A stretch of 64,000 nucleotides of DNA from SURF-43 sp964628985 (lineage in GTDB: Bacteria; Chloroflexota; Dehalococcoidia; UBA2979): positions 6,398 to 70,397 of the forward strand of contig CAZVNJ010000009.1 in NCBI GenBank assembly GCA_964628985.1, given 5' to 3'. Below, piece by piece: positions 25,880 to 34,156 of the stretch. The position numbers were made by a program, and so were the translations under genes. The notes beneath the pieces were generated by a model. That model was given only the letters and a program-made list of their open reading frames with translations. It had not been told where the DNA came from and did no database searches. Numbering within the stretch: the first letter of the stretch is position 1; each line of letters begins with the position of its first letter.

Positions 25880-26215
25880 ATGGCCGACATCAAGATCGAA
25901 CGAGGGCCCGCATCCATCGGCCCGGCCGCGGTCACGCCGGACCAGCGGCGCGGGAGCGGTGGGGGCGGACGGCGGGACTCGGGCGATTCCGGTGCCCAGC
26001 CGCCGGGAGTCGAGGAACTCGCGCTGGCGCTGCGCGAGGAGGGGCGGAAGCACCTCGTCGCGCGGCTGGTGACGGATGAGTCGGGAGAGACGCGCGTGCG
26101 GATCGTGGACACGGACCGGGACGAGACCGTGGCGGTGCTCACACCGGACGAACTGCGGATCCTGGCTGCCCAGACGGGGCTCCCGTCTGGCCTGCTGCTG
26201 CAGGCTCGGTCGTAG
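25880..26215 (+). CDS. FlaG-like small flagellar protein
   Basis: 111 aa from the ATG at 25880, which has AAGGATGG five bases before it; an ATG nine bases earlier would overlap that site. The N-terminal 55 residues are Gly/Arg/Ser-rich; the C-terminal half (RLVTDESGETRVRIVDTDRDE ... TPDELRIL split here) has the beta-hairpin and terminal helix layout of FlaG proteins. It lies nine bases before fliD, the usual place for flaG. FlaG is thought to influence filament length. Similarity is weak, so this is a context-led call. Confidence 0.55.
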   Translation: MADIKIERGPASIGPAAVTPDQRRGSGGGGRRDSGDSGAQPPGVEELALALREEGRKHLVARLVTDESGETRVRIVDTDRDETVAVLTPDELRILAAQTGLPSGLLLQARS

Positions 26216-26224
26216 GGGGACGGG

Positions 26225-28612
26225 ATGGTCTCCGGAAGCGCCAACACCTCGGGCAACCGGATCACCTTCGGAGGGCTTGCCTCCGGCATGGACACGAACT
26301 CGATCATCAACCAGTTGATGATCGTCGCCGAGCGGCCGATCACACTCGCCGCGCGCCAGCGGTCCACGATCGAGAGCAAGGCCGCCGCGATCGGCAAGGT
26401 CGCCTCGGCCCTCTCCGCGCTGCAGACCCGCGTGCAGGCCCTGAACACCTCCAACACCTTCCGGACGCGCGTGGCGAACGTCCTGGCCGCCACCGCGGAC
26501 GCCAACAAGGTGAGTGTCACCGCGCAGCCGGGCGCCTCGGTAGGTGCGTTCACGCTCAGCGTGAGCGCACTCGCCACGTCGACGCGGGTGACGAGCGCGC
26601 AGCCCGCCGGCGCAGCCGTCTCCACGGCGGCCCCGCTGGACGAGGCCGGCATGGTCCCGGCTCCCACCGCGGGCACGTTCTCCATCAACGGCACGGTCTT
26701 CTCCATCGATGCCGCTACCGCGCGGACGGTGACAAGTCAGTCCGCCGTCGGCGCTGCCACGACCTCGGGGACCGCGCTCTCCGCCTCCGGTCTGGACATC
26801 CCGCCCACGGCGGCTGGGACGTTCGAAGTCAACGGCGTCGAGATCACCTGGGCGGACACGGACAAGATCAGCGACGTGATCGGCTACATCAACGCCTCCG
26901 CCGCCGAGGTCTCTGCATCGTTCGACGCCAATACGCGCCAGTTCACACTCACGCGGAAGACGCCAGGCTCTGGCGGCACGATCACCGTCGCCGATACGAG
27001 CGGCAATTTCCTCGAAGCGATGAAGATCGTCGACGGTGGAAACGTCGTAGTAGGTACTGAGACGGCTGGGACGGACATGCCTTCGCTGGCGGACATCGTC
27101 GCGGACATCAACGGCGCCGCCATCGGTGTGACGGCGAGCATCGAGGACGACGCGTGGGGGCGGCCGAACCTCCTGCAGATTACAGGCGGCGCCCCGGTGC
27201 AACTCGGGTCCGCCGCGGACACCAGCAACTTCCTGCAGGCCGCCAGCCTGCTGGCATCCCCCGCAGGCAACACACGAGTGAGCCAGCGAGGCCTCGGCGG
27301 GCTCGACATCACCGCCGACCTGGCGGACGCACGCCTCGTGACGTCGCTCTCCCAGCCGGCCGGGTCGTTCAAGGTGAACGGCGTCGAGTTCACCTATGAC
27401 GCCGCCGTGGACTCGATCAGCAACTTGATCTCGCGTATCAACTCCTCATCAGCCGGTGTGACCGCCTCCTACAACCCATTCGGCGACGGCCTCACGCTGA
27501 CCAACAACGCCACCGGGGCGATCGCCGTGGGAGTCGAGGATGTGACGGGAAACTTCCTCGCCGCCGCCGGGATCATCGGCACGACGCAGACCATCGGGAC
27601 CAACGCCGCCTACTCGATCGACGGCGGCGCCACCCGCTATTCCACGTCCAACGTCATCGAGGACGCCCTCACCGGAGTGGCGATCACCGTGCGAGACGTC
27701 ACCACGCAATCCGTCAAAGTCGACATCACCGTCCAGACGCAGTCCGTCGTGGACGCGGTGACCCAGTTCGTCTCGGCCTACAACGACGCACAGAAGGTGA
27801 TGACGGACCTGGCCAAGTACAACCCGGACGGTGCCAGCGGCATCCTCTTCGGCGACGGGACTGTCCGCCAGATCCAGGGCGGGCTGCGTCGACCGCTGAC
27901 CAGCGCGCTCGCCGGAGTCGCTTCGGGGATCCGCACGCTGTCGGATATCGGCGTCTCGTTCGGCGCTGTGGGGTCGGCGGTGGGCTCCACGGACACGCTG
28001 CAACTGGACGCACAGAAGTTGATCGCGGCGCTCAAGACACAGCCCGAGGCGGTCGTGTCACTCTTCACCGCCTTCAGCCCCAACGCCTCGCTCACCCCGG
28101 GCGGCACCGGGTCCATCGCCTCGATCAGCGGGACGCCGACCCAGGCGACGCGCACCGGCACGTACAGCATCGCCTCGACGGCTGGCGGCGCATTGACGGC
28201 GACGTTCACGCCGAATGACGGATCGGCACCGGTCACGACGACCGGGACGATCACGGCCGGAGGGACGAACACCACGCTGATCCCCGGGGTAACCCTGACG
28301 GCGGCGGGCGCACTGGTTGCCGGCACGGACACTGTCGCGATCGGGGCGACGCAACAGGGCCTCGCGCGGACACTGAGCGAGTACATCGGTGTCCTCACTA
28401 AGACCGCCGGCGTGCTGCGAGCACGCACGGACGAGATGCAGAACACTGTCAAGGACATCTCCGACCAGATCGAGAAGATGCAGGCCCGGCTGGCCGTACG
28501 CGAGCAGCAACTGGTCAAGAAATTCGCTCAGATGGAAGCCACCATCGCACGGATGCAGAACCAGCAAAGCGCCCTCACCCGCCTCCAGCAGCAGACATCG
28601 AGCAACCAGTAG
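26225..28612 (+). CDS. fliD: Filament cap protein FliD (HAP2)
   Basis: 795 aa; forms the filament tip cap under which flagellin folds. The N-terminus FGGLASGMDTNSIINQLM is diagnostic, and the C-terminus (about 700-795) is the coiled-coil typical of FliD (MQNTVKDISDQIEKM). It is far longer than common FliD (450-670 aa) because the middle holds repeated beta units: a full unit near 198-270 (GTFEVNGVEITW to GNFLEAMKI), a second near 379-455 (GSFKVNGVEFTYD to GNFLAAAGI) and a partial one near 150 (GTFSINGTVFSID). GGGGGA precedes the ATG. Confidence 0.95.
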   Translation: MVSGSANTSGNRITFGGLASGMDTNSIINQLMIVAERPITLAARQRSTIESKAAAIGKVASALSALQTRVQALNTSNTFRTRVANVLAATADANKVSVTAQPGASVGAFTLSVSALATSTRVTSAQPAGAAVSTAAPLDEAGMVPAPTAGTFSINGTVFSIDAATARTVTSQSAVGAATTSGTALSASGLDIPPTAAGTFEVNGVEITWADTDKISDVIGYINASAAEVSASFDANTRQFTLTRKTPGSGGTITVADTSGNFLEAMKIVDGGNVVVGTETAGTDMPSLADIVADINGAAIGVTASIEDDAWGRPNLLQITGGAPVQLGSAADTSNFLQAASLLASPAGNTRVSQRGLGGLDITADLADARLVTSLSQPAGSFKVNGVEFTYDAAVDSISNLISRINSSSAGVTASYNPFGDGLTLTNNATGAIAVGVEDVTGNFLAAAGIIGTTQTIGTNAAYSIDGGATRYSTSNVIEDALTGVAITVRDVTTQSVKVDITVQTQSVVDAVTQFVSAYNDAQKVMTDLAKYNPDGASGILFGDGTVRQIQGGLRRPLTSALAGVASGIRTLSDIGVSFGAVGSAVGSTDTLQLDAQKLIAALKTQPEAVVSLFTAFSPNASLTPGGTGSIASISGTPTQATRTGTYSIASTAGGALTATFTPNDGSAPVTTTGTITAGGTNTTLIPGVTLTAAGALVAGTDTVAIGATQQGLARTLSEYIGVLTKTAGVLRARTDEMQNTVKDISDQIEKMQARLAVREQQLVKKFAQMEATIARMQNQQSALTRLQQQTSSNQ

Positions 28613-28640
28613 CGCGGAGCGGCCGGGCCGCGTGTCAGGG

Positions 28641-28676
28641 TTTCCCCGAGGCGCAAGTGCCGCCTCCCGCCGATGG
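28641..28676 (+). promoter_or_regulatory. Putative sigma-28 promoter of the fliS unit
   Basis: TTTCCCCGAGGCG (28641-28653) with GCCGATGG (28669-28676). The block-to--10 spacing matches the other flagellar sites, though the -35 tetranucleotide (GGCG) is far from TAAA. Confidence 0.45.
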
Positions 28677-28739
28677 TTCAACTGACCGGCGCACTGACAA
28701 GGTGGACGCCGGCCGGGCTTCGGACGTACGGAGGCAGGA

Positions 28740-29162
28740 TTGAACCAGGCGGCGCAGAACACGTACCTCCGCATCCAGACGGAGACGGCCTCCCCGGGCC
28801 AGTTGGTCATCATGCTGTATGACGCGCTGCTGCGTGACCTCGCTCGGTCCGAGCAGGCGCTCATGCGGGCCGACATCGAGGGCGCCCACGCCTCGCTGCT
28901 GCGCTGTCAGGATGTGATCCTCGAACTGATCGCCAGCCTGGACATCGCCGGAGAGGGCGAGGCCGGCGTGCTGGCTCGTCAGATGGCCCCCCTCTACGAG
29001 TACATCTACCGCCGCACTCTGGACGCCAGCCTGCGCAAAGACGTCGGCCCGGTGCAGGAGGTCGTCCGCCTGGTGACACCGCTACGCCAGGCCTGGCAGG
29101 TCGCCCTGGAGTCACTCGCCCTCGAGGCGGGAGGAGCATCGATGGAGGCCATCCGTGGGTAG
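28740..29162 (+). CDS. fliS: Flagellin chaperone FliS
   Basis: 140 aa, TTG start with GGAGGCAGG upstream. Sequence order is that of FliS: AYLRIQ-type N-terminus (NTYLRIQTETASPGQLVIMLYD), then four amphipathic helices. FliS binds the flagellin C-terminus in the cytoplasm and delivers it to the export gate. Directly downstream of fliD, the standard arrangement, and overlaps the next gene. Confidence 0.93.
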   Translation: MNQAAQNTYLRIQTETASPGQLVIMLYDALLRDLARSEQALMRADIEGAHASLLRCQDVILELIASLDIAGEGEAGVLARQMAPLYEYIYRRTLDASLRKDVGPVQEVVRLVTPLRQAWQVALESLALEAGGASMEAIRG

Positions 29163-29559
29163 CGCCGCTCTCCAGTTCGAACTGCTCCGCGAGATCTTCG
29201 ACCTGGCGCGCGCGCAGCGCGCCAGCCTGGAGACTGACGACATTGACCGCGTGCTCGACCTGATGGCCGAGCGTGAGGTGCTCCTCGAGCGGCTGACCCG
29301 CGTCGCCGAGGCGCACGCCGAGGTGCCGGAGAACGTGGTGGTCTTTCCGCGCGCCGTGGACTCCATCCAGCAGGACGCCATCGCCCTTGACACGGTGATC
29401 CGGGGCATCCTGGAGCACGACCGGCAGAACGAGGCGTTGCTGTTGGAGAAGATGGCGCAGGTCCGCGAGGAACTGCCCCGCGTGCGCCAGGCATTTCGCG
29501 CGGCGGGCGCGTACCGCCCGGTGGATGAGGCGCCGGGCTACGTGAACCGTCGTTCGTAG
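29155..29559 (+). CDS. FlgN/FliT-like export chaperone
   Basis: 134 aa, GTG start overlapping the fliS stop by eight bases. Almost entirely helical, with hydrophobic heptads (ELLREIFDLARAQRASLE, LLEKMAQVREEL) and the position after fliS expected for a hook-associated-protein or cap chaperone. No diagnostic motif distinguishes FlgN from FliT, so only the class is claimed. Confidence 0.6.
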   Translation: MGSAALQFELLREIFDLARAQRASLETDDIDRVLDLMAEREVLLERLTRVAEAHAEVPENVVVFPRAVDSIQQDAIALDTVIRGILEHDRQNEALLLEKMAQVREELPRVRQAFRAAGAYRPVDEAPGYVNRRS

Positions 29560-29577
29560 CGCATCGAGGGCGCGGCC

Positions 29578-30273
29578 ATGGCTCAGTCCACCCCCGTTAC
29601 CCGTCGGCACCGTCGAGGCACGCGCTGGGCCGCCGGAAGCGCGGTCCTGGTGCTCGCCTCCGTCACTGGCTTCGTGATGGCCGGCACGGGCATGGAGGCC
29701 GGGCCCATCTCCTCGGCCCAGCGCCAGGCTGCTGAGGGGGCGGCCGCCCGGATCGTCGCCGGCGGTGGCACCCGACCACAGGCCCAGGGCTGGCGGCCGG
29801 CATCTGTCGCCGAGTCCAACCCGATCGAGTTCGCAAAGGGCGGGAAGGTCCTGACCACCGCCTTCGCCAACCGTGTCGTCATCCGATCGGTCGGCATCGA
29901 CGTGCAGGTGCAGCCCGTCGGCCTCGTCTTCACGCAGGGCAAACTGCAGTACGACGTCCCCTATGTGGAGGCCGGCCAGTACGTGGGCACCGCCCAGCCG
30001 GGCCGGCCGGGGAACGCCGTCATCGGCGGGCACGTGTCGAGGCGCGGCGCACCGGGTGTATTCGCGGCCCTGCCGAAAGTCGTCGCCGGGGATGTGGTGG
30101 AGGTCTTCAGGGGCGAACAAGTCTTCCGATACTCCGTAACAGAGATTCGCGTCGTCGCATCGGATGCGACGAGCGTGATGAGTCAAACGCAGGATGCGAC
30201 CTTGACGCTCATCACCTGCTTCCCAGACGACGGCCTGCGTGAGCGGCTCGTCGTGGTCGGGAAGTTGATGTAG
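29578..30273 (+). CDS. Sortase (class E/F-like) inside the flagellar operon
   Basis: 231 aa. N-terminal membrane anchor (about 17-37), a linker, then the sortase fold with H152 (GGHVSRRG), C214 (TLITC) and R223, i.e. a complete triad. It acts at the outer membrane face, cutting a sorting signal and joining the protein to a cell-wall or other amine. It is only 18 bases after the FlgN-like gene and 40 before flgM, within a flagellar run. None of the flagellar products here shows an LPxTG-like C-terminus, so its substrate is unknown. Confidence 0.88.
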   Translation: MAQSTPVTRRHRRGTRWAAGSAVLVLASVTGFVMAGTGMEAGPISSAQRQAAEGAAARIVAGGGTRPQAQGWRPASVAESNPIEFAKGGKVLTTAFANRVVIRSVGIDVQVQPVGLVFTQGKLQYDVPYVEAGQYVGTAQPGRPGNAVIGGHVSRRGAPGVFAALPKVVAGDVVEVFRGEQVFRYSVTEIRVVASDATSVMSQTQDATLTLITCFPDDGLRERLVVVGKLM

Positions 30274-30313
30274 CGCGGCCCTCGTGCCGCCCGGCCATCT
30301 GGTTGGGAGTACG

Positions 30314-30607
30314 ATGGGCCAACGGTCGAAGGAGCATCCTGCGTTGGAAATTTCCGAGTCATCCGCGGCGCGTGTGCGCCGTACCGCTGACCCCCCTGCC
30401 GCCTCGCGGCGTCAGCCCTCGACGACCGCCGATGCCGCGGCGACGGACAGCATCGAGGTTTCACCCGAGGCTCGCGCCCTGGCCGGCGTGGACGATCTCA
30501 CCCGCGCCCGCCGGGTCCAGCAGTTGCGCGCGCAGGTGGATGCCGGCACCTACACGGTGGACCCCACCGAGGTGGCACGTCGCATGGCGGAGCGCGGTGA
30601 GGCGTAG
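30314..30607 (+). CDS. flgM: Anti-sigma-28 factor FlgM
   Basis: 97 aa from the ATG at 30314 (GGGAG upstream); a TTG at 30344 with AAGGAG upstream would give a shorter form with equal family coverage. The last 45 residues carry the FlgM signature: ARRVQQLRAQVDAGTYTVDP and TEVARRMAERG. FlgM holds sigma-28 until the hook-basal body is complete and is then exported. Its N-terminal half is disordered, as in other FlgM proteins. Presence here predicts that sigma-28 controls late genes of this cluster. Confidence 0.9.
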   Translation: MGQRSKEHPALEISESSAARVRRTADPPAASRRQPSTTADAAATDSIEVSPEARALAGVDDLTRARRVQQLRAQVDAGTYTVDPTEVARRMAERGEA

Positions 30608-30680
30608 CCGTCCTGCAGAGTCGCCAGACCGCCGCCCGGGTCGCGTCCCCTAAGGCCCCCGCGGAGACGAGACGCGGGGA

Positions 30681-30715
30681 TTTCCCCATACGGAGCCCGC
30701 GAGTCCGTCCGTACG
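30681..30715 (+). promoter_or_regulatory. Flagellar promoter candidate before fliF
   Basis: TTTCCCCATACGG (30681-30693), including TACG at 30689-30692, then 15 bases to TCCGTACG (30708-30715). Same layout as the other flagellar sites but with a poor -10, so it may be a variant or a different class of promoter. The GGGGATTTCCCC half-palindrome here (30677-30687) may also be an operator. Confidence 0.35.
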
Positions 30716-30743
30716 CTCGACCGCGAGGTCAAGGAGTGTGCGC

Positions 30744-32351
30744 GTGGGCTCGACGACGGCTCGTCTGCTGGACATCTGGAGCGGCCTCTCGCCAGCGCGA
30801 AAGGGCATGCTGACCGCCACCGCATTGAGCCTCGGTGCCATCCTGTTCTTCGTCTACTCGTGGTCCGGCCGCACCGAGATGGTCACCCTCTACTCCGGCC
30901 TCGACCCCGCCGACAGCGGACGGATCGTCGAGCAACTGCGCGCGCAGGGCGTCGCCTATGAGGTCGACGCGAGCGGTGCGACCGTGCGCGTCGATGCGGC
31001 CAGCGTGGACGACATGCGTGTCAACTTCGCCGCGCAGGGGCTTCCGCAGGGCGGGAGTGTCGGCTTCGAGATCTTCCAGAACAACCAGTTCACCGCCACC
31101 GACTTCGTGCAGCGCCTGAACTTCCAGCGTGGCCTGCAGGGCGAACTCGCGCGGACCATCGAGTCCTTCCCGGCCGTCGAGCACGCGCGGGTGCACCTCG
31201 TACTACCGGAGAAGTCGCTCTTCGCGAAGGACCAGCAGCCGGCCACCGCCTCCGTAGTCCTTGCCCTCCGACCTGGGCGTCGCCTGCAGCCCAACGAGGT
31301 GAGCGGCATCGCCCACCTCGTCTCCGGCGCTGTGCAGGGGCTTGCGAAGGACCGCATCACGATCCTCGACCAGAGCGGCGCGATGATCTTCGACGGTGCG
31401 ATGCAGAAGGAGGACGGCTTTGGCATGACCGCCTCCCAACTTGGGCTTCAGCAGCAGTACGAGCAGTCGCTGGTGGAGAGCGCGCAGGGGATGCTGGACC
31501 GGGCGCTTGGCCCGGCGAAGGCGACCGTCTCAGTCCGCGCCGCGATGAACTTCGACCGCGGTGAGGTGGAGAAGGAGACGTTCAGCGCGCCGCAGAGCGG
31601 GACCGCGCGCTCCAGCAGCACCGTGACGGAGACCTACACCACAGCCGCTGGGCTGGACACAGCCGGACAGATCCCAGGTGCACTCGCCAACGTCCCTGCA
31701 GCGAACGGCAACCTCCCCGCGCTCGCCACGCCCGCGGCCGGCTCCGGCAATGGGACGAACTATCAGCGGCAGGAGCAGACCTCAAACTTCGAACTCGACC
31801 GCACGAAGACGAAGTCGGTCACCGCGCCAGGGAAGCTCGAGCGGCTCACTGTCTCGCTGATCCTCGACGAGTCAGTTGAGCAGGCCCAGGTGGACGCACT
31901 GAAGGCTAACGTCGCCGCGGCCGTCGGGCTGGACGAGAAGCGAGGCGACACGATCGCCGTGTCCCGGGTGAAGTTCGACCGCTCGGCCATCCAGGAGGCC
32001 CAGGCGGCCTTTGAGTCGGACGCCACCCAGCAGCGCCTGATGGGCTATGCCCGCCTGCTGTTGCCCGTCCTGGTGCTCGGCCTCGGGTTCGTCTTCTTCC
32101 GGATGCTCATGAAGTCGATCGGCCGCCGCAGTGGCGCCCGCTTCAGCGCCTACGACGCCTCGGTCCCGATGCTGCCAGGCGGCGGAGGTTCCATGCAGCT
32201 CGCGCAGGCGCAGGCCGCCATCCGCGCGCTCCCGCAGGCGCCGGACCCCGAGATCCGTAAGAGCGACCTCGAGCTCTCGGTCGAGCGGCTCGCCTCGTCG
32301 AACCCGGACAGCGTGATCGAAGTCGTCCAGTCATGGCTGCGCGAGGACTAA
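30744..32351 (+). CDS. fliF: Flagellar MS-ring protein FliF
   Basis: 535 aa from the GTG at 30744, the one with AAGGAG at a good distance; an alternative GTG lies six bases earlier. The typical layout is present: first membrane helix (KGMLTATALSLGAILFFVYSW), periplasmic ring-building motif domains with the family sequence ELARTIESF, EHARVHLVLPEKSLF and QPATASVVL, second membrane helix (about 430-455) and a C-terminal FliG-binding tail ending in DPESVIEVVQSW-like sequence. Anchors the basal body in the inner membrane. First of the hook-basal-body unit. Confidence 0.97.
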   Translation: MGSTTARLLDIWSGLSPARKGMLTATALSLGAILFFVYSWSGRTEMVTLYSGLDPADSGRIVEQLRAQGVAYEVDASGATVRVDAASVDDMRVNFAAQGLPQGGSVGFEIFQNNQFTATDFVQRLNFQRGLQGELARTIESFPAVEHARVHLVLPEKSLFAKDQQPATASVVLALRPGRRLQPNEVSGIAHLVSGAVQGLAKDRITILDQSGAMIFDGAMQKEDGFGMTASQLGLQQQYEQSLVESAQGMLDRALGPAKATVSVRAAMNFDRGEVEKETFSAPQSGTARSSSTVTETYTTAAGLDTAGQIPGALANVPAANGNLPALATPAAGSGNGTNYQRQEQTSNFELDRTKTKSVTAPGKLERLTVSLILDESVEQAQVDALKANVAAAVGLDEKRGDTIAVSRVKFDRSAIQEAQAAFESDATQQRLMGYARLLLPVLVLGLGFVFFRMLMKSIGRRSGARFSAYDASVPMLPGGGGSMQLAQAQAAIRALPQAPDPEIRKSDLELSVERLASSNPDSVIEVVQSWLRED

Positions 32352-32385
32352 CGCGACCAGGGCCCTCGCGGCCACGGAGACATTG

Positions 32386-33432
32386 ATGGTGACATCGCCG
32401 CCCGTCGAGACTCGCAAGAACGCGTTCGCGGACGCGCGCGGCCGCCGTCGGGCCGCGGCGCTCCTCATCGCCCTCGGGCCGGAGACGGCTGCCCAGGTGA
32501 TGCGCGAACTCCCTGACGAAGACATCGGGCGGCTCACCTGGGAGATTGTCGGCATTGGCCAGCTGTCTTCGCAGGAGCGCGAAGACATCCTCGCCAACTT
32601 CTACGAGACCGCGATCGGTCGTGACTTCGTCTCAGTGGGTGGTCTGGAGTACGCGCAGGAAATGCTCACCCGCGCGATCGGCAAGGACCGCGCGGACGAG
32701 ATCACCTCGCGGCTCGGTAAGCATGCAGGACCTCAGCCCTTTGCCTTCCTGCAGCAAGTGGACATCAAAGACCTTGTCAACTTCCTGCGCGGCGAGCACC
32801 CGCAGATGGTCGCCCTCATCCTCGCCTACCTCCACGTGGACAAGGCCTCCGAAGTGCTTTCCAACCTGCCCGAAGACCTCCAGACCGAAGTCTCCGTGCG
32901 CATCGCGATGATGGAGCGCACCAGTCCAGACGTGATCGAAGAGGTGGAGGCGGTGATCCGCACTCGCCTCGGCTCCGTCTTCTCGCCGCGCGCTGAGATG
33001 CAGATGGCGGGCGGGATCGACGCTGTCGTCGAACTCCTGCGCAAGGTGGACCTTGCGACGGAGCGCGTGATCCTCGAGGGTCTGGAGCGCACCGACCCCG
33101 AGACAGCCAACGAGGTGCGCAAGCGGATGTTCATCTTCGAGAACATCACCCTCCTCGACAACCGCTCGATCCAGCGCGTACTCCGCGAGGTCGACTCCAA
33201 GGACCTCGGCCTCGCCCTCAAGGGGGCGACCGCCGAGGTGCGCCAGCGAGTCATCTCCAACATGTCCGAGCGTGCCTCCAAGATGCTCGAGGACGACATC
33301 GCCGCCCTTGGCCCCGTCCGCCTCGCTCAGGTGGAGGAGGCCCAGGGCCGCATCGTCGCGGTGATCCGCCGCCTCGAAGAGGCCGAGGAGATCTTCGTGA
33401 TGCGCGGTGGAGAGGACGACATGCTTGTCTGA
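32386..33432 (+). CDS. fliG: Flagellar motor switch protein FliG
   Basis: 348 aa from the ATG at 32386 (GGAG eight bases upstream). N-terminal FliF-binding domain, the EHPQ hallmark (RGEHPQMVALILAYL), a middle domain with the MxxxGG loop (QMAGGIDAVVELL), and a C-terminal torque domain with conserved charged residues (FIFENITLLDNRSIQRVLREV). Cytoplasmic, on the MS ring. Second gene of the fliF unit. Confidence 0.97.
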   Translation: MVTSPPVETRKNAFADARGRRRAAALLIALGPETAAQVMRELPDEDIGRLTWEIVGIGQLSSQEREDILANFYETAIGRDFVSVGGLEYAQEMLTRAIGKDRADEITSRLGKHAGPQPFAFLQQVDIKDLVNFLRGEHPQMVALILAYLHVDKASEVLSNLPEDLQTEVSVRIAMMERTSPDVIEEVEAVIRTRLGSVFSPRAEMQMAGGIDAVVELLRKVDLATERVILEGLERTDPETANEVRKRMFIFENITLLDNRSIQRVLREVDSKDLGLALKGATAEVRQRVISNMSERASKMLEDDIAALGPVRLAQVEEAQGRIVAVIRRLEEAEEIFVMRGGEDDMLV

Positions 33433-34156
33433 CCTCGCCGCCACCAGCCGGTTCTTCCTCCGCCGTCCCCGCCGAGCACCCGAGGTCACCCTGGGGTCGG
33501 ACGGCCGCCTCGCGCCCGGCGACATCCTGGCCAGGCAGGCCGGAGACCCCGAGCAGATGGGCGAGGCCGGCGACATCGTGGAGGAAGCCCGGCGTCATGC
33601 CGACGAGATCCTCCGTCGGGCGGCCGTCCAGGCGGCCGCCATCGAACGCGACGCGCGTGAATCCGGCTACCGCCGCGGCCTCGAAGCCGGCGCTGCCGAG
33701 GCGCGGTCCGAACTGGCGCTCGCCCTCGCGCTGGTCCAGCGTGCAGCCGCCGCCTCAAAGGCAACCCACGACGCGCTGCTTCGCGGTGCCGAGCGGGAGG
33801 CAGTGGAACTCGTGATCGACGCCGCGCGCCAGGTGATCGGCGACGCTGTCGAGCGCGACCCTGCCCTCGTCGTCTCCGTTGTCCGCCGCGCGCTTGAGCG
33901 GGCGGGGGCATTGAACGTGGTGCGCATCCGCCTGCATCCGCAGGACGTCGAGGTCGTGCAGGCGGCGCTCCGCGAGAGTCGCGGCCCCGCCGTTGCCTTC
34001 GAGGTCATCGCGGACGGCATCGTGACCGTCGGCGGCTGCATCGTGGACACCGAGGCTGGGCGCATCGACGCCCGCCTGGACGTCCAACTCGAGCAGATTG
34101 CACAGGCCCTCTTGCAGGCAACGCCTGTCGAGACCCCCTCGGCGGTGGCCGCGTGA
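33425..34156 (+). CDS. fliH: Flagellar export ATPase regulator FliH
   Basis: 243 aa if started at the TTG at 33425 with GAGAGG nine bases upstream; a GTG at 33407 (six codons earlier) is the alternative. Either start overlaps the fliG end. A long coiled coil (about 45-115, many Ala/Glu/Arg) precedes the FliH/YscL C-terminal domain (IRLHPQDVEVV, IVTVGGCIVDTEAGRIDARLD). Dimers bind and restrain FliI. Overlaps fliI by a GTGA junction. Confidence 0.93.
   Translation: MSDLAATSRFFLRRPRRAPEVTLGSDGRLAPGDILARQAGDPEQMGEAGDIVEEARRHADEILRRAAVQAAAIERDARESGYRRGLEAGAAEARSELALALALVQRAAAASKATHDALLRGAEREAVELVIDAARQVIGDAVERDPALVVSVVRRALERAGALNVVRIRLHPQDVEVVQAALRESRGPAVAFEVIADGIVTVGGCIVDTEAGRIDARLDVQLEQIAQALLQATPVETPSAVAA

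Noticed and set aside
24461..27202. A 913-codon open frame on the minus strand across flagellin 2 and fliD
   Set aside because: It is the exact antisense of two well-supported genes; third-position G+C bias keeps the opposite strand open. No ribosome site and no recognisable domain.
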